From NCBI RefSeq assembly GCF_902806685.2, contig NC_048549.1:9937594-10001593 (forward strand): a stretch of 64,000 bases of DNA, read 5' to 3'. The notes under the pieces were generated by a model, which saw nothing but the letters and a program-made list of their open reading frames with translations, searched no databases and had not been told where the DNA came from. Numbering within the stretch: the stretch's first letter is position 1; every line of letters begins with the position of its first letter. Position numbers and translations under genes: made by a program. Of the stretch, positions 50,732 through 60,534 are shown piece after piece. This DNA is from Maniola hyperantus. Taxonomy: Eukaryota; Arthropoda; Insecta; Lepidoptera; Nymphalidae.

Positions 50732-50951
50732 TCTAAATATATAAAAGGAAAAGGTGTCTGACTGACTGACTGATCTATCAACGCACAGCTCAAACTACTA
50801 GACTGATCGGGCTGATATTCGGCATGCAGATAGCTATTATGACGCAGGTATCCGCTAAGCAAGGATTTTTGAAAATTCAACCCATAAGGCGGTGAAATAG
50901 GGGTTTGAAATTTGTATAGTCCATGCGGACGAAGTCGCGAGTATAAGCTAG
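50732..50951 (+). mobile_element. HelB copy, full length
   Basis: TCTAAATATATAAAAGGAAA, GACTGACTGACTGA, 'atcaacgcacagctcaaac', 'aacccataaggcggtgaaat', 'cggacgaagtcgcgagtataagCTAG'. Confidence 0.82.
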
Positions 50952-51207
50952 AAAAACAGGAAAAGTAACCGCATCTTTGTTAAGCTAACGACAGAGGAAT
51001 GTGCAGTGCTCAGACAAGCCGCCATAGCGCTTACGAGCACGAAGAAACCAACATTGTATAATTGTGTTTTTCTTTTGTGGAAATAAAAAGAGTAGCACCA
51101 ATCTCACCGAATGACAAAGTAATAGGAGGGTCGAACCCATTTTGCAGGGCATATTTTCACGCTTTAGTAATAACACAGCCTAAAGAAGAAGCCCCAGTAT
51201 CATATTT

Positions 51208-51279
51208 CATAGACAGACAGACAACAAAGTGATCCTATAAGGGTTCCGTTTTTCCTTTTGAGGTAAAGAACCCTAAAAA
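51208..51279 (+). mobile_element. GTCY element, right-end fragment
   Basis: GACAGACAGACAACAAAGTG, ATCCTATAAGGGTTCCGTTT, 'ttgaggtaaagaaccctaaaaa'. Confidence 0.75.
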
Positions 51280-51344
51280 CGACGACCGTGACTTAGATTA
51301 ATGTAAATTAACAAAAAAAAATATTTATAGGTGTATTTTAAATT

Positions 51345-51437
51345 ATTACCCATATTATTACCCGTATTACCCGACTATTACCCGTAGTATTACCCGTAGT
51401 ATTACCCGTAGTATTACCCGTACTATTACCCGTATTA
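51345..51437. repeat. 12-bp tandem repeat, ATTACCCGTAGT
   Basis: Imperfect tandem units of ATTACCCGTAGT / ATTACCCGTATT, about seven in a row, ending at a minus-strand HelB. Confidence 0.8.
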
Positions 51438-51449
51438 TTTTATACCCAA

Positions 51450-51677
51450 CTAGCTTATGCTCGCGACTTCGTCCGCGTGGATTACACCAATTTCAAACCC
51501 CTATTTCACCCCCTTAGGAGTTTAATTTTCAAAAATCCTTTCTTAGCGGATGCCTACGTCATAATAGCTATCTGCATGCTAAATTTCAGCCCGATCCGTC
51601 CAGTAGTTTGAGCTGTGCGTTGATAGATCAGTCAGTCAGTCAGTCAGTCAGTCACCTTTCCCTTTTATATATATAGA
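51450..51677 (-). mobile_element. HelB copy, full length, minus strand
   Basis: Plus strand CTAGCTTATGCTCGCGACTT, 'gtccgcgtgg', 'cccccttaggagtttaattttcaaaaatcctttcttagcgg', GTCAGTCAGTCAGTCAGTCA, 'ttttatatatatAGA'. Confidence 0.84.
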
Positions 51678-52039
51678 TTATTACCTACCAATTTATTACT
51701 GTAAGATCACCCCTAGAGGTACAGGGAACGTGTTAAATATTTAGAGAGCTTTCTTTTTATTTCTTCTAGACAAACGTAATATAAAACTAGGTAGGTACCT
51801 ACGTAAAAAAATGCTTTTCATATATTCACGCACTCAACTTTTGGCCTCCACAAATTTTCTCATCAAATTTCGTATAAATTGTATTCCCCCAAAGACGATG
51901 TGTGTGAATTGCGTGTGAAATTACAATGTAGATGACAGCCGCCATGACGGTTATTGGGTTATTTTTCTCAAAACAAAACGTATTTTTGTTAACTACCTAC
52001 ATGATATTATATTAATAATACCAATAAAAAAATGTATTA
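51678..52039. other. intergenic, nothing recognised
   Basis: No supported feature. Confidence 0.4.
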
Positions 52040-52091
52040 TTTAGGCAATATTTTTAGCGTAGTAGCACACGCCGGGTATATCCGCTAGTAT
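52040..52091 (+). mobile_element. HelD-like 3' end
   Basis: 'tagcgtagtagcacacgccgggtatatccgCTAG' then T: the HelD-type 3' terminus alone. Confidence 0.5.
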
Positions 52092-52092
52092 A

Positions 52093-52450
52093 AATACCAT
52101 CATCATCGCGTGCCTTCTTCAAAACGAAGTTTGGAGGTCATCATGCGAAAAGCTTCTTTATTTACAGCCGCCTCTTTCAACTTTGGGTAACTAAGCCCTG
52201 TCCACCCCCTTATATCGTCCAACCATTTGCGTCTTTGGCGACCTGGAGCCCTTTTGCCCTCAATCCTTCCTTCCAAAACTAATCTCGGAAATGAGAATTG
52301 GGCTCCTCTTTGTAAATGCCCAAAGAAAGCGATCTTCCTTCGCATGATAGTGGACATGAGTTCTCTGTCTTTGTGGACCATTTCCAGTACCTTAGTGTTA
52401 GGTGTAAAGCTGTTCCAGGTTATCTTTAGCATTTTTCTGTAAATATAAAG
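52093..52450 (-). mobile_element. RTE-like LINE C-terminal region, second subfamily
   Basis: The minus frame reads RKIAFFGHLQRGAQFSFPRL, VLEGRIEGKRAPGRQRRKWL, DDIRGWTGLSYPKLKEAAVN, FRMMTSKLRFEEGTR and ends at a GATGATGATGG tail. The frame continues open to 52558. The 'FFGH...EGRIEGKR..GRQ..KWLDDI..WTG' pattern is typical of LINE ORF2 C-termini of RTE type and differs from the 45655/60535 subfamily. Confidence 0.78.
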
Positions 52451-52703
52451 TAAGGATGTTATTTTGCTCTCAGTTTCATATTGTGTGAAGTTTAGTGCGC
52501 TTTCGGTAAATACCAACGAGTACGAAGGCAGGTCGTCATATCGTAAGCTCGTAAGCACGTCATTACGGAAAGCTGTTCATCCAGACAGCTCTTGTAAGCT
52601 TTTTTCTAGCGTGCAAGGTGTTAAAGTGTTATGAGAGAAATCTGAAATAACGTCGAATAAATCGTCCTCATGTTTAAGATGCTTTTAGTCTTTCAGTGTA
52701 ATT

Positions 52704-53141
52704 TCTAAGGTTCTGTACCTCAAAAAGAAAAAGGAACCCTTATTGGATCTGTCTATTTGTCCGTCTGTCCATCCGTCCGTCGTGTCTGTCAAGAAAATCT
52801 ATAGGTAATGTACTTCTCGTTGACCTAGAATCATGAAATTTGTTAGGTAGTAGGTATGTCTTGTAACATAACTAAGGGAAAAATCAGAAAACCGTGAATT
52901 TGTGGTTACATCACAGAAACAAATGTGTTCATGAACAAAAAATATGAATTTTTAACTTTCAAACTAAGATTAATATACCAAGTGGGGTATTACATAAAAT
53001 GGCTTTACTTGTGCATTCTATAACAAATTTTTATTTATTTTTAGGCATAATAGCTATTGATTTATCGTGCAAAACGTCAAAAAATACTCGAGTACGGAAT
53101 CCTCGGTGCGCGAGTCTGACTTGCGCTTGGCTGGTTTTTTA
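52704..53141 (-). mobile_element. GTCY element, near full length, minus strand
   Basis: 'aaggttctgtacctcaaaaagaaaaaggaacccttattgg', GTCCGTCTGTCCATCCGTCC, 'gacctagaatcatgaaatttg', 'gtacggaatcctcggtgcgcgagtctgacttgcgcttggctggtttttt'. Confidence 0.8.
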
Positions 53142-53329
53142 ACTATGTCTACATGTTTTTTTAATCCGCTAAGAAATAAAGTTATATGTATAATAAGGCC
53201 CCAAGTAAGTAATTCTAAAATGTATGCATGCAAATTGCAATTTGCAACAGCAAGACTGGACTAAGGTGTTTGCTGCATCATCGATTTTCATTATCATTGG
53301 AATAAAGTGCTCTGTAGTGCACTTTAGGT

Positions 53330-53600
53330 TCGCCACCCACTGAGTTAAGTCAGTAACTCGGGTTCTTCTACCGGATCTCCTCATTTCTGATTTGACCGTA
53401 GAGTAACTCCAAGCATAGCTCTCTCCATTGCATCTCTCGCCGAGTGACTCTGAGCTTTCTCAGGCCCATAGTTAACGACCATGTCTCGGATCCATATGCC
53501 ACCAACATGCACTGTTTGAGAACTTTGGTCTTCAAGCACTGAAGAATTTTTGACGAGAAGAAATCCCGAAGCTCCCTGAACGCATAACGCATAATTACTT
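53330..53600 (-). mobile_element. RTE-type LINE internal C-terminal fragment
   Basis: The minus frame has AFRELRDFFSSKILQCLKTK, VLKQCMLVAYGSETWSLTMG, LRKLRVTRREMQWRELCLEL and YGQIRNEEIRxRTRVTDLTQ: the 'YGSETWSLT..R.LRVTQRAMER' block just upstream of the RTE tail. It lacks the final WTDD segment and the microsatellite. Confidence 0.82.
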
Positions 53601-54003
53601 TGCGACCATCAATTAAAACTCGATTGTGATAATTCCTTGATCAGATATATTATGAAAACACGTTCCTAATCCATTAGGTGTGGACGTGAAACTAAACGCA
53701 TTAGCGGGATTACAAGTAATACCATTAAAATCTCATCCATCTAGGCGATCGTGTCGCAAAGTTTTAGTCTGAATGTAACTATCGTCGAAGGTTTACTTCG
53801 ATCGCCAACTTTGAGTTCTTGCGTTCGTTCGTGGACAAATTGTACGGGGATTACGTTAAGTGTACGTAAGGTACTTACCTTGATAGAAAAGTCCATTTGA
53901 AACATTTTTAAATTATAAAATGTTATAGAGAAATCGTTTGATGAAACAAATAGTTTAACACTTAAAACAGTTAAAATAATAATAATTAATTGTTATGTCA
54001 CAA
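53601..54003. other. intergenic, nothing recognised
   Basis: No supported feature. Confidence 0.4.
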
Positions 54004-54205
54004 TCCATACTAATATTATAAATGCGAAAGTGTGTCTGTCTGTCTGTCTGCTAGCTTTTCACGGCTCAACCGTTCAACCGATTTTAACGAAATTTGGTAC
54101 AGAGATAGTTTGCATCCCAGGAAATGACATAGGCTACTTTTTATCCCGGAAAATTGAGGAGTTCCCGCAGGATTTTCAAAAACCTAAGTCGCGGGTATCA
54201 TCTAG
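54004..54205 (+). mobile_element. HelA copy, full length
   Basis: TCCATACTAATATTATAAATG, GTCTGTCTGTCTGTCTG, 'cttttcacggctcaaccgttcaaccg', 'gaaatttggtacagag', 'acataggctactttttatcccgg', 'aagtcgcgggtatcatCTAG' then T. The cleanest HelA here: preceded by A, followed by T. Confidence 0.85.
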
Positions 54206-54237
54206 TATAACATATTTTTGTTAAATCGGTAGTTACT

Positions 54238-54680
54238 AAGTAACATAAGTCAAGCCAGGCAAGCCAAAGAGGCTTTCCCCACCATAGACAAACGGCAAAC
54301 TAACAAACTACTCCGCCTGGACAGAGGTAAACTTAGGAAGGTGGTGGGACTCATAACAGGGCATAGCCCACTAAACAAACACCTTTTCGTCATAGGTGTC
54401 ACCGACAGTCCTTTGTGCAGGGCTTGCATGGAGGTCGACGAAACACCGACGCACGTGGTCCTAGAGTGCACGGGCGTAGCAGAACAACGCGAACGCCATT
54501 TGCGTTCCCCGACCTCATTCCATGAAGCCCTCGGCAACCTGGGCGGTCTACTCGGCTTCTGGAGTGAGCTTGGATGGCTGGAGTGAAGACTTCAGCGGGG
54601 AGGGGCAACGCACGCACAACAGACGGAAACGTTTAAGTGCGGAAACCAGCCCAGAGCGAAGAAGAAGAAGTAACATAAGT
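54238..54680 (+). mobile_element. 5'-truncated LINE 3' fragment with 13-bp target duplications
   Basis: AAGTAACATAAGT stands before (54238-54250) and after (54668-54680) a 420-bp insert that ends in GAAGAAGAAGAAG. The first AAG of the downstream copy may belong to the tail, so 10-13 bp are duplicated. The insert is coding from its first base to a stop at 54584-54586. Confidence 0.88.
54251..54586 (+). pseudogene. LINE ORF2 C-terminus with CCHC zinc-knuckle-like motif
   Basis: Read from 54251: QARQAKEAFPTIDKRQTNKL, LRLDRGKLRKVVGLITGHSP, LNKHLFVIGVTDSPLCRACM, EVDETPTHVVLECTGVAEQR and a tail to GWLE-stop (about 111 residues). VVGLxTGHxxLxxHL followed by C-x2-C-x7-H-x4-C is the region downstream of RNase H in R1/I/Jockey-type ORF2 proteins. 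The reading frame is unbroken, so the fragment is young or lucky; it cannot be functional alone. Exact clade uncertain. Confidence 0.82.
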
Positions 54681-55086
54681 ATGATTTAACATAATTGCTG
54701 CATAAGTACAACAATGTACGGTTCCTCGGTGAGTATGAACTAAAATTTTATCTAAATCCATTCAGCGGTCTATATCGATAATAAAATATAATGTTTCCTC
54801 CGATTAAATTTAAAAAAAAAATTATTTAATGGACAGAAATCGTCGAGTTACATTTTTGTTATAAGTTTCTAATGCAAATCAAATCACTCACGATAGTTTT
54901 AACGCTAAAACTGATAAAACTGATTTTTTAATAAAAAAAACTTATTTAAACCACTTGTTTCAAATAAATGTTTAATACAATGCCAACCTTGGAAAGAAGG
55001 CAAATTACAAACGCGTTTCTAATTTCTTCTCACACCCCAACTTGAAATTTTCTCCCTATCCTCCGGTGTTTTCTTCCAATGAACTA
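54681..55086. other. intergenic, nothing recognised
   Basis: AT-rich; no supported feature. Confidence 0.4.
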
Positions 55087-55624
55087 AGAGCCAGCGCGTG
55101 CCAGATTTTGGTTATTTTTTAAAAGCTGAAAGTTTTTCTGTGTTTTGTCCCCAACACTGGGAGGAACTTTTGTTTTGATGTTTGTTTGGATCATGGTGGC
55201 TTTGGGAGATAACAGGTACCTAATAAAGGTGTAAAAAAGTATGAAGTCTAATTTTTTATATTTCCTTCAGAATAGAAATTATTAGAAATCACGTCGTGCA
55301 TTGCCAGACAGTACCATGGCAACCCCCTGCCAGATATCCTTAAAATTTAAAAGTTTAAGGTTGTATGGCAGGGAGTTGCCACGACACTTAAGTAGTGTCT
55401 GGCAATTCATCACGTGATTTTAAATACTATTACAAAAACAATTTAACAAAATTAGAATTTATACTTTGACGTAAGATTGTCTACACCTTTATTACCTGTT
55501 ATCTCCCAAAGCCACCATGATCCAAACAAAAATCCAAACAAACGTTTCTCGCAGTGTTGGGGACAATACGCGGAGAAACTGTCAGCCTTTATAAAATAAC
55601 GAAGTTCTGGCACACGCTGGCTCT
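55087..55624. mobile_element. foldback element, copy 2, about 538 bp
   Basis: Almost the whole element is one inverted repeat. AGAGCCAGCGCGTGCCAGAT ... 'ttgtccccaacactgggagg' ... 'atcatggtggctttgggagataacagg' ... 'taaaggtgtaaaaaagta' ... 'aatcacgtcgtgcattgccagacag' ... centre 'ccagatatccttaaaatttaaaagtttaagg' ... and then each block in reverse complement out to CTGGCACACGCTGGCTCT. No reading frame longer than noise. Confidence 0.88.
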
Positions 55625-55879
55625 CTCTCTACAAGACATTGTCTCGAAATAAAACTGAAGATGACAGAAAACATAAGGCACTGTGACAGTTATTGCGTTA
55701 CGCTCTCAACGAACCTTAATCGTACCTTGTTGAAAAGAGGAAACAAAATACGTAATGTTTCAGGAAAAATATCATATTTTTAAAATGCTAATGCTGTGTG
55801 TTATTCAGAGAAGACAAATACGAAATATATCAATCATCGTGTATCAAGTTCATAATTAATCTAATAATCCTAATCCATA

Positions 55880-55977
55880 AGTACCCATAATTATAATAAA
55901 TGAGAAAGTGTGTTTGTTTGTTGGTTCGTCCTTCAATCACCCCGCAATGGAGCAACGGATTGATGTGATATAGTTTA
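55880..55977 (+). mobile_element. HelC 5' half
   Basis: 'acccataattataataaatgagaaagtgtg', GTTTGTTGGTT, 'gtccttcaatcaccccgcaatggagcaacgg', cut at 'gatgtgata'. Confidence 0.7.
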
Positions 55978-56024
55978 AAAAAACGGGCCGAATTGAGAAC
56001 CACCTCCTTTTTGGAAGTCGGTTA
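55978..56024. mobile_element. fragment of the AACCGACTTC-ended element
   Basis: 'cgggccgaattgagaaccacctcctttttggaagtcggtt' is the right end seen also at 42400-42440, ending in the same GAAGTCGGTT. It sits where the HelC copy upstream stops, so it may have inserted into it. Confidence 0.65.
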
Positions 56025-56042
56025 AAGACCTGAAAATTTAAA

Positions 56043-56236
56043 GTTTTTGAAAATCCCGTGGGAACTCTTTAATTTTCCGGGATAAAAAGTAGCCTATGTC
56101 CCTCTCCAGGTCTTTGACTATACTCATGCAAAAAATCACGCCGATCTATTGCTACGTTGTGACGTGATTGAAGGACAAACCTACAAACTAATAAACCAAC
56201 AAGCAAACACACTTTCGCATTTATAATAGGGGTAGT
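56043..56236 (-). mobile_element. HelC copy, 3' CTAG lost
   Basis: Plus strand 'aaaatcccgtgggaactctttaattttccgggataaaaagtagcctatgtc', 'aggtctttgactatactcatgcaaaaaatcacg', 'gtgacgtgattgaaggacaaacc', 'aacacactttcgcatttataata'. Confidence 0.78.
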
Positions 56237-56597
56237 GATAATCAAAAGAATAAACAAATTAAATGGCAAGTTCTCAAACTAAGCAGCTCTATAGGTTGAT
56301 TGCCTTCACCGCTAATTAGCTAACTGAAAACAAACAAAGTTCCCGCATTCGTTACTTTCCTATCTTTATTTATCTTTACAAAGCAAATAGATACGATACT
56401 AAAAACAAATTGGTGAAATTTTCCTTTGTCATGAGCGCGCCGTTTATTTTTGCATTTACTGCAGCTGTGCCCGATTGTTAATAAACAATATTGGTTTATT
56501 GAGAACTGAAAATACCTGCAGCGTCAGTTTTTCAGGGGGTCAAGGCACGATGCTGCAGAATCGGCCGGCGCGGCGTGAAGCAACCCGCATTCTTTAT
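56237..56597. other. intergenic, nothing recognised
   Basis: A short GC-rich patch ('gaatcggccggcgcggcgtg', 56558-56577) next to a GTCY element; otherwise nothing. Confidence 0.4.
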
Positions 56598-56693
56598 AAA
56601 ACCGGCCAAGTGCGAGTCAGGCTCGCGACACGAGGGTTCCGTACTACAGTCGTATTTTTCCACATTTTGCATGATAATTCAAAATAATTTAGC

Positions 56694-56738
<45 letters not shown>

Positions 56739-56817
56739 TACAGACAGACAAACAGACAGACAACAAAGTGATCCTATAAGGGTTCCGTTTTTCCTTTTGA
56801 GGTACGGAAACCTAAAA
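56598..56817 (+). mobile_element. GTCY element with body deleted and microsatellite expanded
   Basis: CCGGCCAAGTGCGAGTCAGG ... 'ttgcatgataattcaaaa' jumps directly into a (CAGA)n run of about 68 bp (56694-56761), then ACAACAAAGTGATCCTATAA and the right end. Confidence 0.84.
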
Positions 56818-56908
56818 ATGTTATAGAGTGTTCTGAACTTTTACGTTATGTATTATGTATGAAGCAAAATGTAAAAGTGTTGAATTGTTTTAGTCCTGTT
56901 GTTTCTCA

Positions 56909-56990
56909 TCCATATTAATATTATAAATGCAAAAGCGTGTCTGTCTGTCAGCTTTTCACGGCCCATCCGTTCAACCGATTTTAATCAAGG
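56909..56990 (+). mobile_element. HelA 5' fragment
   Basis: TCCATATTAATATTATAAAT, GTCTGTCTGTC, 'cttttcacggcccatccgttcaaccgatttt'; the rest is missing. Confidence 0.72.
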
Positions 56991-57047
56991 GTAAAAATAC
57001 TAGGTATATATAAAAAATATGACTAAATAAAAACCTAAGTATATGGA

Positions 57048-57680
57048 TCTATTTATATAAAATTCAAAGTCCTGACTGACTGACTGACTGACTGACTGAC
57101 TGACTGACTGACTGACTGACTGACTGACTGACTGACTGACTGACATATATATCAACGCACAGCCTAAACCACTGGTCCTAAAGACATGAAATTTGGAGGG
57201 TCTATTATTTGTAAAGAGTAGATATCCACTAAGAAAGGATTTTTCGAAATTCTACCCCTAAGTGGGTTAAATGGTGGATGGAAGTTTGTATGAAAGTCCG
57301 TCATTTTTCAAGTCATTTGCATGAAAATTGGTATTTGGGTTCTCGGTCACTAATGAAGAAATACGTGTTTCAGGATTTTTGGAAAATTCGCCCATAAGGG
57401 TGGTAAAATAGGGGATGAAAGTTTGTATGGGAAAGTTTTAATTATTGATATTATTAACTTGAAATTTGGAAAGTAGGTTTTTTCTTGAGGTTAGGTATCA
57501 GCTAAGAAACGACTATGAGAAAATCCCCACCTAAAGGGATGAAATGGGGGTTGGAAGGTTATATGTGTTATTCGTGCGTGCTGTTCAGGGTGCGTGTCCT
57601 GATGTTATAATGTTTGTTTCTGAAAAAAAAGCCATTTGTTTCCTGTAGGCCACGTGGGCGAAGCCGCGAGCAGAAGCTAG
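57048..57680 (+). mobile_element. long HelB relative, 633 bp, with expanded GACT run
   Basis: TCTATTTATATAAAATTCAA, a (CTGA)n run of about 70 bp (57074-57143), 'atcaacgcacagcc', 'aagaaaggatttttcgaaattctacccctaag', then a longer body with several 'atgaaatttgga/gaaaattcgcccataaggg' modules and the end 'ccacgtgggcgaagccgcgagcagaagCTAG' then T. About three times the usual HelB length; the body modules look internally repeated. Confidence 0.78.
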
Positions 57681-58336
57681 TCTTCGATAAGGCGTGCGTT
57701 GCTTCAGTAAGGTACTTCTCTAATGTGTGTTGAGCGTACTACTTTCTATGAGATAATTTAAATTTATTTTACCCTAGTTCAAAAAAATCAATATTATCAG
57801 CATAAAATAAATAGTCTAAAACATTGGGCATCTAGCTAAGAAATTAAGATTATGATATTTTTTTTAGGTTTAAAGATGGTTTGGAGAACCACCGCAACGA
57901 AAATTTTAGCAGGAAATCTTAACAGTTGCTCTTTAACAAGTAAATGGGTGATAGAAAAATTCACATGGATGTTATCTTGGCTATTAGTCACGAACCAGAT
58001 AACTTTTCAAATAGTTACACTAAATGTTTTGTAAAGTAAATACTAAATAATGTAGGTACAGCACAGCCGAGCAATGCAAGAGCAGCAATGCGGTCAACAC
58101 AAAGGAGCAACAATTTACACCCCAATTTATGTTGTCAGCCGTAAATAAGCAGCAAAAAGAAAATGGCGTACTGCAGTTAGATTTATTTAGCGGTTTGCTC
58201 GTCTTATATGTTACTGCCACCAGTCTTAGACAGACGCGATCGTCCTCAAGAAGAGACCAGCCTCACTTTCAATTTTGCTGTGCAAATTGATCAGTTGATC
58301 AATTTGAATATGTGGAAATATATCGATATATAGGTG
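57681..58336. other. intergenic, nothing recognised
   Basis: Two 60-66-codon frames near 57852-58220 carry no recognisable domain. Confidence 0.35.
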
Positions 58337-58445
58337 GATAGACGACATCAAACGAGTCGCACTGAGCTGCTGGATCCAGGCGGCGTAAGACCGTGGCTGT
58401 GGGCCCTTCGAGAGACCTATGCCAAGCGTCTATCGGTTTACAACA
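58337..58445 (+). mobile_element. RTE-type LINE 3' fragment without tail
   Basis: 'ggtggatagacgacatcaaacgagtcgcactgagctgctggatccaggcggcgtaagaccgtgg', 'gagagacctatgcc', 'gcgtctatcggttt'. Same region as 45655-45855, but the GAT tail is missing. Confidence 0.75.
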
Positions 58446-58605
58446 ATGACCGATATTATATTATGCGTATTATTGTTCATGTGTCCTTGACTTGACTTTT
58501 CTATGTGTTGCATCATATCAACGCATTATTTTTCAGTCAGAATAATATGTGTTGGATGGGGTCGTCTAAACGATTTTTTCGTATATCACAAGGACGCAAT
58601 AGCGT

Positions 58606-58787
58606 CTCTATGTAGGTTGAGCCACGGTATTAGTATTTAAAGCCACCGGTATATTATTTCCTGTGAACGGGCAAGTCGCCAGTATTTTAATTACTTACAC
58701 AGGAGGAGCTTAGTTTGAAGACACGGTTGGCTAGTTACGACAGGAAATATAAATTGTGCCACATTGGCTCAACCCGCCTATAGAATA
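58606..58787. mobile_element. MITE with TAGGTTGAGCCA ends
   Basis: 'tatgtaggttgagccacggtattag' and 'atattatttcctgtg' at the left are mirrored by 'gacaggaaatataaattgtgccacattggctcaacccgcctata' at the right. About 180 bp, non-coding. Confidence 0.72.
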
Positions 58788-59003
58788 GATGTCCTTACTC
58801 ATACAACCAAAATGTGTGCAATGTATTTTAGTGCAAATTGCAATTTGCTACCTACAGTACGACAATCACATTGACGAGTCATGCATTATCACAGAAGAGC
58901 TTCTCGTATACCTACGTGCCTGTCAATGGAATTTCATATGTACAGGCCTTAAAGGTAGGGCATCTCTCATCCAATACAATTTGGCGTACCACTAGATACT
59001 ATA

Positions 59004-59434
59004 TTTTTAGGGTTCCATACCTCAAAAGGAAAAAAAGGAACCCTTATAGGATCACTTTGGTGTCTGTCTGTGTGTCTGTCACGAAAACCTATACAAGGGT
59101 ACTTCCCGTCGACCTAGAATCATGAAATGCAGGCAGATCTTACAGCATAAGTAAAGGAAAAAATCTGAAAACCGTGGATTTGTGGTTACATTACACACAA
59201 AAATTTAAAATGTGTTAATGAATAAATAATTAGTATTTTCAATTTTCAAAGTACGATAACTTTATCAAGTGGGGTATCATATTATGAAAGGGCTTCACCT
59301 GTGCATTCTAAAACAGATTTTTATTTAGTTTTATGCATAACAGTTTTCTGATTTATCGTGCAAAATGTCGAAAAAATACGACTGTAATACGGAACCCTCA
59401 GTGCGCGAGTCTTACTCGCACTTGGCCGGTTTTA
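59004..59434 (-). mobile_element. GTCY element, full length, minus strand
   Basis: TTTTTAGGGTTCCATACCTC, 'ttataggatcactttggtgtc', 'gacctagaatcatgaaatg', 'gattcaattttcaaagta'-type body, 'gtaatacggaaccctcagtgcgcgagtc', CTCGCACTTGGCCGGTTTTA. Confidence 0.84.
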
Positions 59435-59984
59435 TTAACTAAGACCGTGCTGTATTTTGAGCTAGTACTAAACTTGTAATAAAGAGTGGCATTTCCATTA
59501 ATATACCAATTAGTACTCAAGAGAAGAGAATGATACTCGAATAGGAGATAGCAGTAGGGACACTACACTTTAGTGACTAAATATTTTACTGAAATAAACC
59601 TAGCATGGAAGTGCATAAGTAACCTGAAGTTAAATAAATAATTACTACCATCCATTATTGGATTCAAAGGCTATAAAAGTTTAGTAGCTGGTACCTAGAT
59701 AGTGCAACTTTGCACAACATAGTATTAAATATTATTCGTTTTCACGGAGAAAAGGACTTAATACAGGCACATAAGTAAAAAAGTGCTACTTAATCTAACG
59801 CTCTATGCCGTAAACGAAAAAATTCTTAGAGCCTGAATATTTATAAAGAGATCCAGGCATAATCAGCAGGAACTCATTTTTTGTTGACCAAACTAGATAG
59901 GTACGTCATTGCTGTAATGGTACGTATGCGACAGGCATTTGCAAATTTTAAGAAATGTGTAATTTTTCAGCTTGTTTTAAGTTA
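59435..59984. other. intergenic, nothing recognised
   Basis: No supported feature. Confidence 0.4.
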
Positions 59985-60150
59985 CTAAGTTGGTTCCACG
60001 TTTCTTAGAAATTTTATAAAGCATATTTCGCTTGGCAGCCTGTTTGGCACGAACAATACAACTCAACAAGATTGAGTGGCCGGTGCAGCACAAGATCTGG
60101 TGAATTTAATAACTTACAGCGCTCTACTGTGATGAATTTCTACAGCGCGT
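59985..60150 (+). repeat. direct repeat, copy 1
   Basis: 'acgaacaatacaactcaacaagattgagtggccgg..gcac..gatctggtgaatttaataacttacagcgctctactgtg' matches 61305-61455 in the same orientation with moderate divergence. Confidence 0.65.
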
Positions 60151-60368
60151 TCGTTAAAATTACTCCGCAGCATTTTTTTTAATATCGACATAATGAAAAG
60201 TGAACAATTTACACCACACTTTTAGACCAAAGCACTAAATAAAAACTGAGACTGGTGTATGCAATTTGAAGCCCAAATAGACCGTAGTCTGTGCTAGGGC
60301 TGACAAAGATCAAAAACTCACACGATGTATAGATTTTTAGGTATACAATAAACAATTTTTAAAAGTAT

Positions 60369-60467
60369 ATCACACAGCGGCTCTCACGTATTAAGTCGAC
60401 CCCGGATGGGTTCGAAACTAGTCGGGCTAACGTCGATTTAACACGTGAGTAAAGCCGTTGTGTCATA
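60369..60467. mobile_element. palindromic MITE, about 99 bp
   Basis: Left TATCACACAGCGGCTCTCAC, right (complement) TATGACACAACGGCTTTACT CACGTGTTAAATCGACG; the left arm holds 'cacgtattaagtcgac'. The loop 'cggatgggttcgaaactagtcgggctaac' is a motif I associate with lepidopteran repeats. Confidence 0.72.
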
Positions 60468-60534
60468 TTACATATTATATTATGTACAATGGAAATCACT
60501 TACGATAGTTTAAACGCTAAAATTTAATTCAAAT

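Noticed and set aside
51345..51437. Telomere-type repeat at the ATTACCCG run
   Set aside because: The unit is 12 bp (ATTACCCGTAGT), not the insect telomeric TTAGG, and the run is short.
57074..57143. A CRISPR-like array or satellite at the tandem CTGA run
   Set aside because: A 4-bp microsatellite without spacers, inside a HelB relative.
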